Counted from the stretch's first letter, positions 37,361 to 51,900 are shown. The stretch is 64,000 bases of DNA from Buteo buteo (GCF_964188355.1 NW_027439232.1:372001-436000); one strand, 5' to 3'. The notes: generated from the letters alone by a model not told the origin. A program made the numbers and translations.

Positions 37361-40300
37361 TTAGGGGTTAGGGTTAGGCTTAGGGGTTAGGGTTAGGATT
37401 CGTGTTAGGCTTAAGGTTAGGTTTAGGCGTTAGGGTTAGGAGTTAGGGTTCGTGTTAGGCTTAGGGTTAGGATTAGGCGTTAGGGTTAGGGTTAGGAGTT
37501 AGGGTTAGGGTTTGTATTAGGTTAGTTTTAAGGACTAAGGTTAGTCTTAGGCTTAACTTTGGGTTAGGGTTATGATTAGGGTTAGGGTACGAATTGGGGC
37601 TAGGGTTAGGCCTAGGGTTAGGTTTAGGGTTAGGCTTAGGCTTAGGCTTAATGGTACTCTTAGGGGTTATTGTTAGGCTTAGGGTTTAGGGTTAGGTGTT
37701 AGGGTTAGGGTTAGGAATTAGGGTTAAGGTTTGTATTAGGTTAGTTTTAAGGACTAAGGTTAGGCTTAGGGTTAACTTTGGTTTACGGTTATCATTAGGG
37801 TTATGGTACGACTTAGGTCTAGGTTTAGGGTAGGGTTAGGGTTATGGTTAGGGTTTTGGGTTATGTTTAGGGTTAGCGGTTAGTGTTTAGGGGTTAGGCT
37901 TAGGGTTCGGTTACATGTTAGGGGTTAGGGGTTAGGGTTAGGTCTAAGGTTAGGGTTAGGGTTAGGGTTAGGGTAAGAGTTAGGGTTAGGGTTAATGTTA
38001 GGCTTAGGGTAAGAGTTAGGGTTAGGGTTAGGTTAGGGTTAGGGTTAGGATTTAGTGTTAGGGTTTGTATTAGTCTAGTTTTAAGGTCTAAGGTTAGTCT
38101 TAGGTTTACGTTTGGGTTAGGGTTAGGATTAGGGTTAAGGTATGACTTACGGCTAGGGTTAGGCCTAGGGTTAGGGTTAGGGTTAGGTTTTAGGGTTATG
38201 GTTATGGTTAGGGGTTAGGGGTTAGGGTTAGGGGTTAGGGTTAGGGCTAAGGATAGGGTTTGGGGTTGGGCTTAGGGCTAAGGTTATTGTTAGTGTTAGG
38301 TCTAGGGTTATGGTTAGGGTTAGGGTAAGAGTTAGGGTTAGGGTTAGGATTTAGTGTTTGGGTTTGCTTAGGTTAGTTTTAAGGGCTCATGTTAGGCATA
38401 GGGTTAAGGATGGGTTAGGTTAGGATTAGGGTTAGGGTATGACTTAGGGCTAGGGTTAGGGTTAGGCTTAGGCTTAGGCTTAGGCTTAGTATTACTCTTA
38501 GATGTTATTGTTAGGCTTAGAGATTAGGGTTAGGGTTAGTGTTAGGATTAGGTTTAGGGTTAGGCATTAATGTTAGGGTTAGGACTTAGGGTTAGGGTTT
38601 GTATTAGGTTAATTTTAAGGACTAAGGTTAGGTTTAGGGTTAACTTTGGGTTAGAGTTATGATTAGGGTTAGGGTACGACCTAGGGCTAGGTTTAGGACT
38701 AGGGTTAGGGTTATGGTTAGGGTTTAGAGTTATGGTTAGGGTTAGGGGTTAGTGTTTATTGGTTAGGTTTAGGGGTTACGTTTACTTTTAGGGGTTAGAA
38801 GTTAGGGTTAGGGCTAAGGTTAGGTTAGGGTAAAAGTTAGGTTTAGTGTTAATGTTAGGCTTAGGGTAAGAGTTAGGGTTAGGGTTAGGGTTAGGTTAGG
38901 GTTAGGGTTAGGATTTATGGTTAGGGTTTGTATTAGTCTAGTTTTAACGGCTAAGGTTAGGCTTAGGTTTAAGTTTGGTTTAGGGTTAGGATTAGGGTTA
39001 AGATATGATTAGAGCTTGGTTTAGGCCTAGGGTTAGGTTTAGGCTTAGGTTTAGGCTTAGGGTTAGGTTTAAGGTTAGGGTTAAGTTTTAGGTTTATGGT
39101 TAGGGTTAGGGGTTAGGTTTAGGGCTACAGTTACAGTTAAGGGTTAGGGTTAGGGCAAAGGTTTGGGTTAGGGCTAAGTTTAGGGTAAGCGGTAGGTTTA
39201 GGGTTAGGGTTAGTTTAGGGTTAGGGTTAGGAGTTAGGGTTAGGGTATGTAGTAGGTTAGTGTTAAGGGCTAAGGTTAGGCTTTGGGTTAAGGTTGCATT
39301 AGGTTTTGCATGAGGGTTAGGGCACGACTTAGGGCTAGGTTTAGGGTTAGGTTTAGGGTTAGGGTTCAGGTTATATTTAGGGTTAGGGGTTCAATGTTAG
39401 GGGTTAGGCTTAGGGTTAGGGTTATGGTTAGGTTTTAGGTTTAGGGTTATGGTTAGGGTACGACTTAGGGCTAGGGTTAGGCCTAGAGTTAGGGTCAGGC
39501 TTAGGTTTAGGCTTAGGCTTAGTGTTACTCTTAGGGGTTATTGTTAGGCTTAGGGGTTAGGGTTAGGGTTAGTGTTAGGCTTAGGGTTAGGGTTAGGAGT
39601 TAGGATTTGGGTTAGGGTTTGTATTAGGTTAGTTTTAAGGACTAAGGTTAGGCTTAGGGTTAACTTTGTGTTAGGGTTATGATTAGGGTTAGGGTATGAC
39701 CTAGGGCTAGGTTTATGACTAGGGTTAGGGTTAGGGTTATGGTTAGGGTTTAGGGTTATGTTAGGGGTTAGTCTTTAGGGGTTAGGCTTAGGGTTAGGTT
39801 TAGTGTTAGGGGTTAGGGGTTAGGGTTAGGGTTAGGTTTAGGGTTAGGGTAAGAGTTAGGGTTAGGGTTAATGTTAACCTTAGGGTAATAGTTAGGGTTA
39901 GGGTTAGGTTTAGGTTAGGGTTAGGATTTAGGCTTAGGGTTTGTATTAGTCTAGTTTTAAGGGCTAAGGTTAGGCTTAGGTTTAAGTTTGGGTTAGGGTT
40001 AGGATTAGGGTTAAGGCACGACTTAGGGCTTGGGTTAGGCCTAGGGTTAGGGTTCGGGTTAGGTTTTAGGGTTATGGTTAGTTTTAGGGGTTAGGGGTTA
40101 GGCTTAGGGTTAGGGTTACGGTTAGGGTTAGGGGTTGGGGTTAGGGCTAAGTTTTGGGTTAGCGTTAGGTCTAGGGTTAGGGTAAGAGGTAGGGTTAGGG
40201 TTAGGGTTAGGAGTTAGTGTTAGGGTTTGTATTAGATTAGTTTTAAGGGCTCATGTTAGGCATAGGGTTAAGGATGGGTTAGGTTAGGATTAGGGTTAGG

Positions 40301-42554
40301 GTACGACTTAGGGCTAGGGTTAGGGTTAGGGCTACTGTTTAGGGTTATGGTTAGGGTTAGGGGTTAGGCTTAGGGATTCGGTCATGGTTAGGGGTTAGGG
40401 GTTAACGTTATGGTTAAGGTTTGGGTTAGGTTTTAGGGTTAGGTTTAGGGCTAGGCTTAGGGATAGGGTTAGGCTTAGGGTTAGCGTTAGTGTTAGGCTT
40501 AGGGTTAGGCTTAGGGTTAGGGTTAGGGTTAGGCTTAGGGTTAGGGGTTCAATGTTAGGGGTTAGGCTTAGGGTTAGGGTTATGGTTAGGGGTTAGGTTT
40601 AGGGTTAGGGTTAGGTTTAAGGATAAGGTTTAGGGCTAGGCTTAGGTTTAGGTTTAGGCTTAGGGTTAGCTTTAATGTTAGGCTTAGGATTAGGTTTAGG
40701 GTTAGGGTTTAGGGTTATGTTTAGTGTTAGGTGTTAGGGGCTAAAGGTTAGGTTTAGGGTTAGTTTTACTGTTAGGGGTTAGTGCTAGGGCTAAGGTTAG
40801 GGTTAGGTTTAAGGCTAAGGTTAGGGTAAGAGTTAGGGTTACGGTTTGGTTTAGGGTTAGGCTTAGGGTTACTCTTAGCCTTAGGCTTAGGTTTAAGGTT
40901 AGGGTTATGGTTTAGGGTTATGGTTAGGGTTAGGGGTTAGGGGTTAGGTTTAGGCCTAGGGTTACGGTTAAGGGTTAGAGGTTAGGGTTAGCGCAAATGT
41001 TAGGATTAGGGCTAAGTTTAGGGTAAGAGTTAGGTTTAGGGTTAGGGTTAGTTTAGGGTTAGGGTTAGGAGTTAGGGTTAGGGTATGTAGTAGGTTAGTT
41101 TTAAGGGCTAAGTTTAGGCTTTGGGTTAAGGTTGCATTAGGGTTAGCATGAGGGTTAGGGCACGACTTAGGGTTAGGTTTAGGGTTAGGGTTTGGGTTAT
41201 AGTTAGGGTTAGTGGTTCAATGTTAGGGGTTAGGCTTAGGGTTAGGTTTATGGTTAGGGGTTAGGTTTAGGGTTAGGGTTAGGGTACGACTTAGGGCTAG
41301 GGTTAGGCCTAGAGTTAGGGTTAGGCTTAGGCTTAGGCTTAGGCTTAGTGTTACTCTTAGGGGTTATAGTTAGTCTTAGGGGTTAGGGTTAGGCTTAGGG
41401 TTAGGGTTAGGCTTTAGGGTTAGGAGTTAGGGTTAGGGTATGTATTAGGTTAGTTTTAAGAACTAAAGTTAGCCTTAGGGTTAACTTTGTGTTAGGGTTA
41501 TGATTAGGGTTAGGGTATGAACTAGGGCTAGGTTTAGGACTAGGGTTAGGGTTAGGGTTATGGTTAGGGTTTAGGGTTATGTTAGGGTTTAGTCTTTAGG
41601 GGTTAGGCTTAGGGTTAGGATTACTGATAGGGGTTAGGGGTTAGGGTTAGGGCTAAGGTTAGGGTTAGGGTTAGGGTTAGGGTAAGAGTTAGGGTTAGGG
41701 TTAATGTTAGGCTTAGGGTAAGAGTTAGGGTTAGGAATAGGGTTAGGTTAGGGTTAGGATTTAGGCTTAGGGTTTGTATTAGTCTAGTTTTAAGGGCTAA
41801 GGATAGGCTTAGGTTTACGTTTGGGTTAGGTTAGGATTAGGGTTAAGGTACGACTTAGGGCTAGGGTTAGGCCTAGGGTTAGGGTTCGGGTTAGGTTTTA
41901 GGGTTATGGTTAGGTTTAGGGGTTAGGGGTTAGGCTTAGGGTTAGGGTTACGGTTAGTGTTAGGGCTTGGGGATAGGGCTAAGGTTAGGGTTAGCGTTAG
42001 GTCTAAGGTTAGGGTTAGGGTTAGGGTAAGATTTAGGGTTAGGGTTAGGGTTAGGAGTTAGTGTTAGGGTTTGTATTAGATTAGTTTTAAGGGCTCCTGT
42101 TAGGCATAGGGTTATGGATGGTTTAGGTTAGGAGTAGGGTTAGGGTACGTCTTAGGGTTAGGGTTAGGGCTACTGTTTAGGGTTACGGTTAGGGTTAGGG
42201 GTTAGGCTTAGGGTTTCGGTTACGGTTAGGGTTTAGGGGTTAGTGTTAGGGTTAAGGTTTGTGTTACGTTTAGGGTTAGGTTTGGGCTAGGCTTAGGGAT
42301 AGGGTTAGGCTTAGGGTTAGCGTTAGTGTCAGGCTTAGGGTTAGGCTTAGGGTTAGGGTTAGGGTTTTAGGGTTATTTTTATTGTTAGGGCTTAGGGGCT
42401 AGGGGTTAGGATTAGGGTTAGGTTTACTGTTAGGGGTTAGGGCTAGGGCTAAGGTTAGGGTTAGGTTTAAGGCTAATGTTAGGGTAAGAGTTAGGGTTAC
42501 GTTTAGGTTTAGGGTTAGGCTTAGGGTTTGTCTTAGGCTTAGGCTTAGGTTTAA

Positions 42555-42942
42555 GGTTAGGGTTACGTTTTAGGGTTATGGTTGGGGTTAGGGGTTAGGT
42601 TTAGGTCTAGGGTTATGGTTAGGGTTAGGGCAAAGGTTAGGGTTAGGGCTAAGTTTAGAGTAAGCGGTAGGTTTAGTGTTAGGATTAGTTTAGGGTTAGG
42701 GTTAGGAGTTAGGGTTAGGGTATGTAGTAGGTTAGTTTTAAGGGCTAAGGTTAGGGTTACGTTTTAGGGTTATGATTAGGGGTTAGGGGTTAGGTTTAGG
42801 TCTAGGGTTATGGTTAGGGTTAGGGCAAAGTTTAGGGTTAGGGCTAAGTTTAGAGTAAGCGGTAGGTTTAGTGTTAGGATTAGTTTAGGGTTAGGGTTAG
42901 GAGTTAGGGTTAGGGTATGTAGTAGGTTAGTTTTAAGGGCTA
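42555..42942 (+). repeat. Local 195-bp tandem duplication of the D region
   Basis: The stretch from GGGTTACGTTTTAGGG through TATGTAGTAGG and TTTTAAGGGC occurs twice in tandem, with equivalent bases 194-195 bp apart (landmarks 42736 and 42931). Private variants such as TAGAGTAAGCGGTAGG and GTGTTAGGATTAG are shared by both copies. Confidence 0.88.
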
Positions 42943-45900
42943 AGGTTAGGCTTAGGGTTAAGGTTGCGTTAGGGTTAGCATTAGGGTTAGGGCAAGACTT
43001 AGGGCTAGGGTTAGGGTTAGGTTTAGGGTTAGGGTTTGGGTTATGGTTAGGGTTAGGGGTTCAGTGTTAGGGGTTAGGCTTAGGGTTATGGTTTTGGTTA
43101 GGGGTTAGGGTTAGGGTTAGGGTTAGGGTACGACTTAGGGCTAGGGTTAGGCCTAGGGTTAGGTTTAGGCTTAGGCTTAGTGTTACTCTTAGGGGTTATA
43201 GTTAGTCTTAGGGGTTAGGGTTAGGGTTAGTGTTAGGCTTAGGGTTAGGGTTAGGCGTTAGGGTTAGGGTTAGGATTTGTATTAGGTTAGTTTTAAGGAC
43301 TAAGGTTAGGCTTAGGGTTAACTTTGGGTTAGGGTTATGATTAGGGTTAGGGTACGACGTAGGGCTAGGTTTATGACTAGTGTTAGGGTTAGGGTTATGG
43401 TTAGGGTTTAGGGTTATGTTAGGGGTTAGTCTTTAGGGGTTAGGCTTAGGCTTAGGTTTAGTGTTAGGGGTTAGGGGTTAGGGTTAGGGTTAGTTTTAGG
43501 GTTAGGGTAAGAGTTAGGGTTAGGGTTAATGTTAAGCTTAGGGTAAGAGTTAGGGTTAGGGTTAGGATTTAGGCTTAGGGTTTGTATTAGTCTAGTTTTA
43601 AGGGCTAAGGTTAGGCTTAGGTTTACGTTTGGGTTAGGGTTAGGATTAGGGCTAAGGTACATCTTAGGGCTAGGGTTAGGCCTAGGGTTAGGTTTAGGTT
43701 TAGGTTTTAGTGTTATGGTTAGGGTTAGGGGTTAGGGGTTAGGCATAGGGTTAGGGTTACGGTTAGTGTTAGGGCTTGGGGTTAGGGCTAAGTTTAGGGT
43801 TAGCGTTAGGTTTGGCGCTAGGGTTAAGGTTAGGGTTAGCATTAGGTCTAGGGTTAGGGTTCGGGTTAGGTTAAGAGTTAGGTTTAGGGTTAGGTTTAGA
43901 AGTTAGTGTTAGGGTTTGTATTAGGTTAGTTTTAAGGGCTCATGTTAGGCATAGGGTTAAGGATGGGTTAGGTTTGGAGTAGGGATAGGGTACGACTTAG
44001 GGCTAGGGTTAGGGTTTGGGCTACTGTTTAGGGTTATGGGTAGGCTTACGGGTTAGGCTTAGGGATTCGGTTACGGTTAGGGGTTAGGGGTTAGGGTTAG
44101 GGATAAAGGTTTGGGTTAAGGCTAGGGTTGGGCTAGGGTTAGGTTTTAGGGTTAGATTTAGGGCTAGGCTTAGGGTTAGGGTTAGGCTTAAGGTTAGCAT
44201 TAGTGTTAGGCTTAGGGTTAGTCTTAGGGTTAGGGTTAGGCTTAGAGTTAGCGTTAGGGTTAGGGTTAGGGTTAGGCTTAGGGTTAGGGTTAGGGGTTAG
44301 GGGCTAGGGGCTAGGAGTTAGGTTTAGGGTTAGGTTTACGGTTAGGGGTTAGGGCTAGGGCTAAGGTTAGGGTAGGTTTAAGGCTAAGGTTAGGGTAAGA
44401 GTTAGGGCTACATTTAGGTTTAGGTTTAGGCTTAGGGTTAGTCTTAGGCTTAGGCTTAGGTTTAAGGTTAGGGTTACGTTTTAGGGTTATGGTTAGGGAT
44501 TAGGGGTTAGGTTAGGGCTAGGGTTACGGTTAGGGTTAGGGCAAAGGTTCGGGTTAAGGTAATGCTAAGTTTAGGGTAAGCAGTAGGTTTAGGGTTAGGG
44601 TTAGTTTAGGGTTAGGGTTAGGAGTTAGGGTTAGGGTATGTAGTAGGTTAGTTTTAAGGGCTAAGGTTAGGCTTAGGTTTAAGTTTGTGTTAGGGTTAGC
44701 ATGAGGGTTGGGGCAAGACTTAGGGCTAGGGTTAGGCCTAGGGTTAGGCTTAGGGTTAATCATAGGCTTAGCGTTACTCTTAGGGGTTATTGTTAGGCTT
44801 AGGGGTTAGAGTTAGTGTTACGCTTAGTGTTAGGGTTAGACGTTATGGTTAGGTTTAGGGTTTGTATTAGGTTATTTTTAAGGACTAAGGTTAGGCTTCG
44901 GGTTAACTTTGGGTTAGGGTTATGATTAGGGTTAGGGTACGACCTAGGGCTAGGTTTAGGACTAGGGTTAGGGTTATGTTAGGGGTTAGTGTTTAAGGGT
45001 TAGGCTTAGGGTTAGGTTTACTGTTAGGGTTTAGGGGTTAGGCTTAGGGTTCAGGTTAGGGTTAGTGTTAGGGTTAGGTTTAGGGTTACCGTTAGTGTTA
45101 GGCTTAGGGTTAGGGTTAGGTGTTAGGGTTAGGGTTAGGAGTTAGGGTTAAGGTTTGTATTAGGTTAGTTTTAAGGACTAAGTTTAGGCTTAGGGTTAAC
45201 TTTGGGTTAGGTTTATGGTTAGGGTTAGGGTACGACTTAGGCCTAGGGTTAGGGTTAGGGTTATGGTTAGGGTTTAGGGTTATGTTTAGGGTTAGCGGTT
45301 AGTGTTTAGGGGTTAGGCTTAGGGTTCGGTTAAATGTTAGGGGTTAGGTGTTTGGGTTAGGGCTAAGGTTAGTGTTAGGGTTAGGGTTAGGGTAAGAGTT
45401 AGGGTTAGGGTTAATGTTAGACTTAGGGTAAGAGTTAGGGTTAGGGTTAGGTTAGGGTTAGCATTTAGTGTTAGCGTTTGTATTAGTCTAGTTTTAAGCG
45501 CTAAGGTTAGTCTTAGGTTTAAGTTTGGCTTAGGCTTAGGTTTAGGGTTAAGGTAAGACTTAGGGCTAGGGTTAGGCCTAGGGTTAGGGTTTGGGTTAGG
45601 TTTTAGGGTTATGGTTAGGGTTAGGGGTTAGGGGTTAGGCTTATGGTTAGGGTTACGGTTAGGGTTAGGGGTTGGGCTTAGGGCTAAGGTTATTGTTAGT
45701 GTTAAGTCTAGGGTTATGGTTAGGGTTAGGGTAAGAGTTAGGGTTAGGGTTAGGATTTAGTGTTTGGGTTTGTCTTAGGTTATTTCTAAGGGCTCATGTT
45801 AGGCATAGGGTTAAGAATGGGTTAGGTTAGAATTAGGGTTAGGGTACGACTTAGGGCTAGGGTTAGGGTTAGGGCTACTGTTTAGGGTTATGGTTAGGGT

Positions 45901-48900
45901 TAGGGGTTAGGATTAGGGATCCGGTTACGGTTAGGGGATAGGGGTTAGGTTTAGGGTTAAGGTTTGGGTTAGGGTTAGGGTTAGGGCTAGGGTTAGGGTT
46001 AAGGTTAGGTTTTAGGCTTAGTTTTACGGCTAGGCTTAGGGTTAGGGTTAGGCTTAGGTTTCGCCTTAGTATTAGGCTTAGGGTTAGGCTTAGAGTTACG
46101 GTTAGGGTTAGGGATTAGGGTTATGATTAGTGTTAGGTGTTAGATGCTAGGATTTAGTTTTACAGTTAGGGGTTAGTGGTTAGGGTTAGGGCTAAGGTTA
46201 GGGTTAGGGTTTGTGTTTAGTGCTAAGATTAGGTTTAGGGTTAAGGTTGGGTTAGGGTTCGACTTCGGGCTAGGGCTATGGCTAGGGGTAGTGTTAGGGT
46301 TAGAATTTAGGTTTATCGTTAGGGTTAGGGGTTGGGGGTAGGCTTAGGGTTTGTGGTTAGGCTTAGGTTTAGGGTTACGGTTAGGGGTTAGGGGTTAGGG
46401 TTAGGGCTAAGGTTAGGGTTTGGATTAGGATTGGGGCTAGGGTTAGGCTTAGGTTTAGCCTTAGACTTAGTGTTATTGTTAGTGGTTAGGGCTAGGATGA
46501 GGGGTTAGGTTTAGGGTTCGTGTTAGGCTTAGGTTTAGGGTTAGTATTAGGTTAATTTTAAGGACTAAGCTTAGGTTTAGGGTTAACTTTGGGTTAGGGT
46601 TATGATTAGGGTTAGGGTACGACCTAGGGCTAGGTTTATGACTAGGGTTAGGGTTAGGGTTATGGTTAGGGTTTAGGGTTATTGTTAGGGTTAGGGGTTA
46701 GTGTTTATTGGTTAGGTTTAGGGGTTACGTTTACTTTAGGGGTTAGGAGTTAGGGTTAGGGCTAAGGTTAGGGTTAGGGTTAGGGTAAGAGTTAGGTTTA
46801 GGGTTAATGTTAGGCTTAGGGTAAGAGTTAGGGTTAGGGTTAGGTTAGGTTTAGGGTTAGGATTTAGGGTTAGGGTTTGTATTAGTCTAGTCTTAACGGC
46901 TAAGGTTAGGCTTAGGTTTAAGTTTGGGTTAGGGTTAGGATTAGGGTTAAGATACGATTAGAGCTAGGTTTAGGCCTAGGGTTAGTGTTAGGGTTGCGTT
47001 TTATTGTATGGTTAGGGTTAGGCATTAGGGGTTAGGGGTTAGGCTTAAGGATTCTGTTACAGTTTGGGTTAGGGTTAGGGTTAGGGCTAGGGTTAGGGTT
47101 AGGTTTTAGGGTGAGGTTTAAGGCTAGGCTTAGTGTTAGGGTTTGGCTTAGGGTTAGCGTTAGTGTTATGCTTAGGGTTAGGCTTAGGGTTAGGGGTTAG
47201 GGGCTACGGTTTAGGTTTAGGGTTAATGTTTACGGTTAGGGGTTATCGGTTAGGATTAGGGCTAAGGTTAGGGTTATGTTTAAGGCTAAGGTTAGGGTAA
47301 GAGTTAGGGTTACGGTAAGGTTTAGGGTTAGGCTTAGGGTTAGTCTTAGTCTTAGACTTAGGTTTTGGTTTAGAGTTAGGGTTTAGGGTTATGGTTATGT
47401 TTAGGTGTTAGGGTTTAGGGATTATGGGTTAAGTTTAGGTCTAGGGTTAGGGTTTAGGGTTAGGGCAAAAGTTAGGGTTAGGGTTAGGGTTAGGGCTAAG
47501 TTTAGGGTAAGAGTTTGGTTTAGGGTTAGGCTTAGTGTAGGGTTAGGGTTAGGAGTTAGGGTTAGGGTATGTAGTAGGTTAGTTTTAAGGGCTAAGGTTT
47601 TGCTTAGGGTTAAGGTTGCATTAGGGTTAGCATTAGGGTTAGGGCACGACTTAGGCCTAGGGTTAGGGTTAGGTTTAGGGTTACGGTTTGGGTTATGGTT
47701 AGGGTTAGGTGTTAAAAACTAGGTGTTAAATATTAGGTGTTCGGCTTAGGGTTAGGGTTATGGTTAGGGGTTAGGGTTAGGGTTAGGGTTAGGGTTAGGG
47801 CTAGGGTTTGTATTAGGTTTGTTTTTAGTGCTAAGATTAGGCTTAGGGTTAAGGTTGGGTTAGGGTTATTATTAGGGTTAGGGTTCGACTTCGGGCTAGG
47901 GCTACGGCTAGGGGTAGGGTTAGTGTTAGAATTTAGGGTTATCGTTAGGTTTAGGGGTTAGGGGGTAGGCTTAGGGATAGTGGTTAGGCTTGGGTTTAGG
48001 GTTAGGGTTAGGGTAAGAGAGTTAGGGTTTGTATTAGGTTAGTTTTAAGGCCTAAGGTTAGGCTTAGGGTTAACTTTGGGTTAGGGTTATGATTAGGGTT
48101 AGGGTACGACTTAGGGCTAGGGTTAGGCCTTGGCTTAGGGTTAGTCTTAGGCTTAGGATTAGGCTTAGTGTTATTCTTAGGGGTTCTTGTTAGGCTTATG
48201 GGTTAGGGTTAGGGTTAGTGTCAGGCTTAGGTTTAGGGTTAGGCGTTAGGGTTAGTGTTAGGAGTTAGGGTTAGGGTTTGTATTAGGTTAGTTTTAAGGA
48301 CTAAGGTTAGGCTTAGGGTTAACTTTGGGTTAGGGTTATGATTAGGGTTAGGGTACGACCTAGGGCTAGGGTTAGGACTAGGGTTAGGGATTAGGGTTAT
48401 GGTTAGGGTTTAGGGTTATGGTTAGGCTTAGGGTTAGGTGTTAGGTTTAGGGCTAAGGTTAGTGTTAGGGTAAGTGTTAGGGTTAGGGTTAATGTTAGGC
48501 TTAGGGTAGGGTTAGGGTTAGGTTACGGTTAGTATTTAGTGTTAGGGTTTGTATTAGTCTAGTTTTAAGGGCTAAGGTTAGGCTTAGGTTTAAGTTTAGG
48601 GTTAGGGTTAGGATTAGGGTTAAGGTACGACTTAGGTCTAGGGTTAGACCTACGGTTAGGGTTAGGATTAGTTTGTAGGGTTAGGGGTTAGGCTTAGGGA
48701 TTCCTTTACGGTTAGGGGTTAGGCGTTAGGGTTAGGGTTAAGGTTTGGGTTAGGTTTAGGGTTAGGGCTAGGTTTAGGGTTAGGTTTTAGGGTTAGGTTT
48801 AGGGCTAGGCTTAAAGGTTAGTGTTAGGCTTAGTGTTAGCGTTAGTGTTAGGCTTAGCGTTAGGCTTACCGTTAGGGTTAGGGTTAGACTTAGGGTTAGG

Positions 48901-51900
48901 GTTTAGAGTTATGGTTAGTGTTAGGGGTTAGGGGCTAGGGGTTAGGTTTAGGGTTAGGTTTAGGGTTAGGGGTTAGGGGTTAGGGTTAGGGCTATCGTTA
49001 GGCTTAGGGTTGAGGCTAAGGTTAAGGTAAGATTTAGGGTTACGGTTAGGTTTAGTGTTAGGCTTAGGGTTATTCTTAGGCTTAGGCTTAGGTTTAGGTT
49101 TAAGGTTAGGTTTTTGGTTTATGGTTAGGCTTAGGTGTTAGGGATTAGGGGTTAGGTTTAGGGCTAGGGTTACGGTTAGGGGTTAGGGGTTAGGGGTAGT
49201 GCAAAGGTTAGGGTTAGGGCTAAGTTTAGGGTAAGAGTTAGGTTTAGGGTTAGGGTTAGTTTAGGGTTAGGGTTAGGGTATGTAGCAGGTTAGTTTTAAG
49301 GGCTAAGGTTAGCCTTAGGGTTGAGGTTTCGTTAGGGTTAGCATTAGGGTTAGGGCACGACTTAGGGCTAGGGTTAGGGTTAGGGTTAGGGTTTAGGGTT
49401 ATTGTTAGGGTTAGGGGTTAGGGGTTAGGGGTTAGGCTTAGGGTTAGCGTTACGGTTAGGGGTTAGGGGTTAGGGTTAGGGCTAATGTTAGGGTTAGGGT
49501 TAGGGCTAAGGTTAGGGTTAGGGTTAGGGTTAGGATTGGGGCTAGGGTTAGTGTTAGGCTTAGGCTTAGGCTTTGGCTTAGTGTTAGTGTTAGCGGTTAG
49601 GGTTAGGCTTAGGGGTTAGGGTTAGGGTTCGTGTTAGTCTTAGGTTTAGGGTTAGGCTTTAGTGTTAGGGATAGGAGTTAGGGTTAGGGTTTGTATTAGG
49701 TTAGTTTTAAGGACTAAGATTAGGCTTAGTGTGAACTTTGGGTTAGGGTTATGATTAGGTTAGGGTACAATTTAGGGCTAGGTTTATGGCTAGGGTTAGG
49801 GTTAGGATTATGGTTAGGGTTAGGGGTTAGTGTTTAGGGGTTAGGCTTAGTGCTAGGTTTACTGTCAGGGGTTAGGGGTTAGGGTTAGGGCTAAGGTTAG
49901 GGTGAGGGTAAGAGTTAGGGTTAGGTTAGGGTTAGGGTTAGTATTTAGGTTTAGTGGTTGTATTAGTCTAGTTTTAAGGGCTAGAGGTTAGGCTTAGGTA
50001 TAATTTTGCGTTAGGGTTAGGATTACGGTTAGGGTACGACTTAGGGCTAGGTTTAGGGCTAGGGTTAGGGTTAGGGTTATGGTTAGGGTTAGGGGTTAGT
50101 GTTTAGGGGTTAGGCTTTGGGTTAGGGTTACGGTTAGGGTTAGGGGTTGGGGTTAGGGCTAATGTTAGGGTTAGGGTTAGGGTTAGGGTAAGAGTTAGCG
50201 TTGGGGTTAATGTTAGGCTTAGGGTAAGAGTTAGGGTTAGGGTTAGGTTAGGGTTAGGGTTAGGATTTAGGGTTAGGGTTTGTATAAGTCTAGTTTTAAG
50301 GGCTAAGGTTAGGCTAGGGTTTAAGTTTGGGTTAGCGTTAGTATTAGGGTTAAGTTACGACTTAGGGCTAGGGTTAGGCCTAGGGTTAGGGTAAGGGTTA
50401 GGATTTAGGGTTATGGTTAGGTTTAGGGTTTAGGGGTTAGGGGTTAGGCTTAGAATTAGGGTTACGGTTAGGGTTAGGGTTTGCGGTTAGGGCTAAGGTT
50501 ACGGTTAGCGTTAGGTCTAGGGTTAGGGTTAGGGTAAGAGTTAGGGTTAGGGTAAGTTTTAGGGTTAGGGTTAGGGTTAGTAGTTAGAGTTAGGGTTTGT
50601 ATTAGGCTAGTTTTAAGGGCTCATGATAGGCCTAGGGTTAAGAATGGGTTAAGTTAGGAGTAGGTTTAGCGTACCACTTAGGGCTAGGGTTAGGTTTAGG
50701 GCTACTGTTTAGGGTTATGGTTAGGGTTAGGGGTTAGGATTAGGGTTTCGGTTATGGTTAGGGGTTAGGGGTTAGGGATTAGGGTTAGGGTTAAGGTTTC
50801 GGTTAGGGCTAGAGCTAGGGCTAGGGTTAGGGTTAGGTTTTAGGGTTAGCTTTAGGGCTAGGCTTAGATTTAGGTTTAGGCTTAGGGTTAGCGTTAGTGT
50901 TAGGCTTAGGGTTAAGGTTAGGTTTTAGGGTTATCGTTACTGTTAGGGGTTATGGTCTAGGGGTTAGGTTTAGGGTTAGTTTTACGGTTAGGGATTAGGG
51001 TTAGGGCAAAGGTTAGGGTTAGGGATAGGGCTAAGTTTAGGGTAAGAGTTAGTTTTAGGGTTAGGCTTAGTTTAGGGTTAGGGTTAGGAGTTAGGGTTAG
51101 GGTATGTAGTAGGTTAATTTTAAGGGCTAAGGTTAGGCTTAGGGTTAAGGTTGCGTTAGGGTTAGCATGAGGGTTAGGGCACACCTAGAGCTAGGGTTAG
51201 GGATAGGTTTAGGGTTAGGGTTTGGGTTATGGTTAGTGTTAGGGGTTAAATGTTAGGAGTTAGGCTTAGGGTTAGGGTTAGTGTTAGGAGATAGGTTTAG
51301 GGTTAGGGTTATGGTAAGAGTTAGGGTTAGGGCTAGGGTTTGTATTAGGTTTGTTTTTAGTGCTAAGGTTAGGTTTAGGGTTAAGGTTGGGTTAGGATTA
51401 GGGTTAGGGTTCGACTTCGGGCTAGGGCTACAGCTAGGGGTAGGGTTAGGGTTAGAATTTAGTGTTATCGTTAGGGTTAGGGGTTAGGTGTTAGGTGGTA
51501 GGCTTAGGGTTAGTGGTTAGGCTTAGGTTTTGGGTTACCCTTAGGTTTAGGGCTAAGTTTAGGGTTAGGGTTATGCTTAGGCTTAGGCTTATTGTTAGTG
51601 TTAGGGGTTAGGGTTAGGCTTAGGGGTTAGGGTTGGTGTTCGTGTTAGGGTTAGGGTTAGTCGTTAGTGTTAGGGTTAGGAGTTAGGGTTAGGGTTTGTA
51701 TTAGGTTAGTTTTAAGGACTAAGGTTAGGCTTAGGGTTAACTTTGGGTTAGGGTTATGATTAGGGTTAGGGTACGACTTAGGGCTATCTTTAGGCCTAGG
51801 GTTAGGCTTAGGCTTAGGCTTTGGCTGAGGCTTAGTGTTACTCTTAGGGGTTATTGTTAGGCTTAGGGGTTAGGGTTAATGTTAGGCTTAGGGTTAGGGT

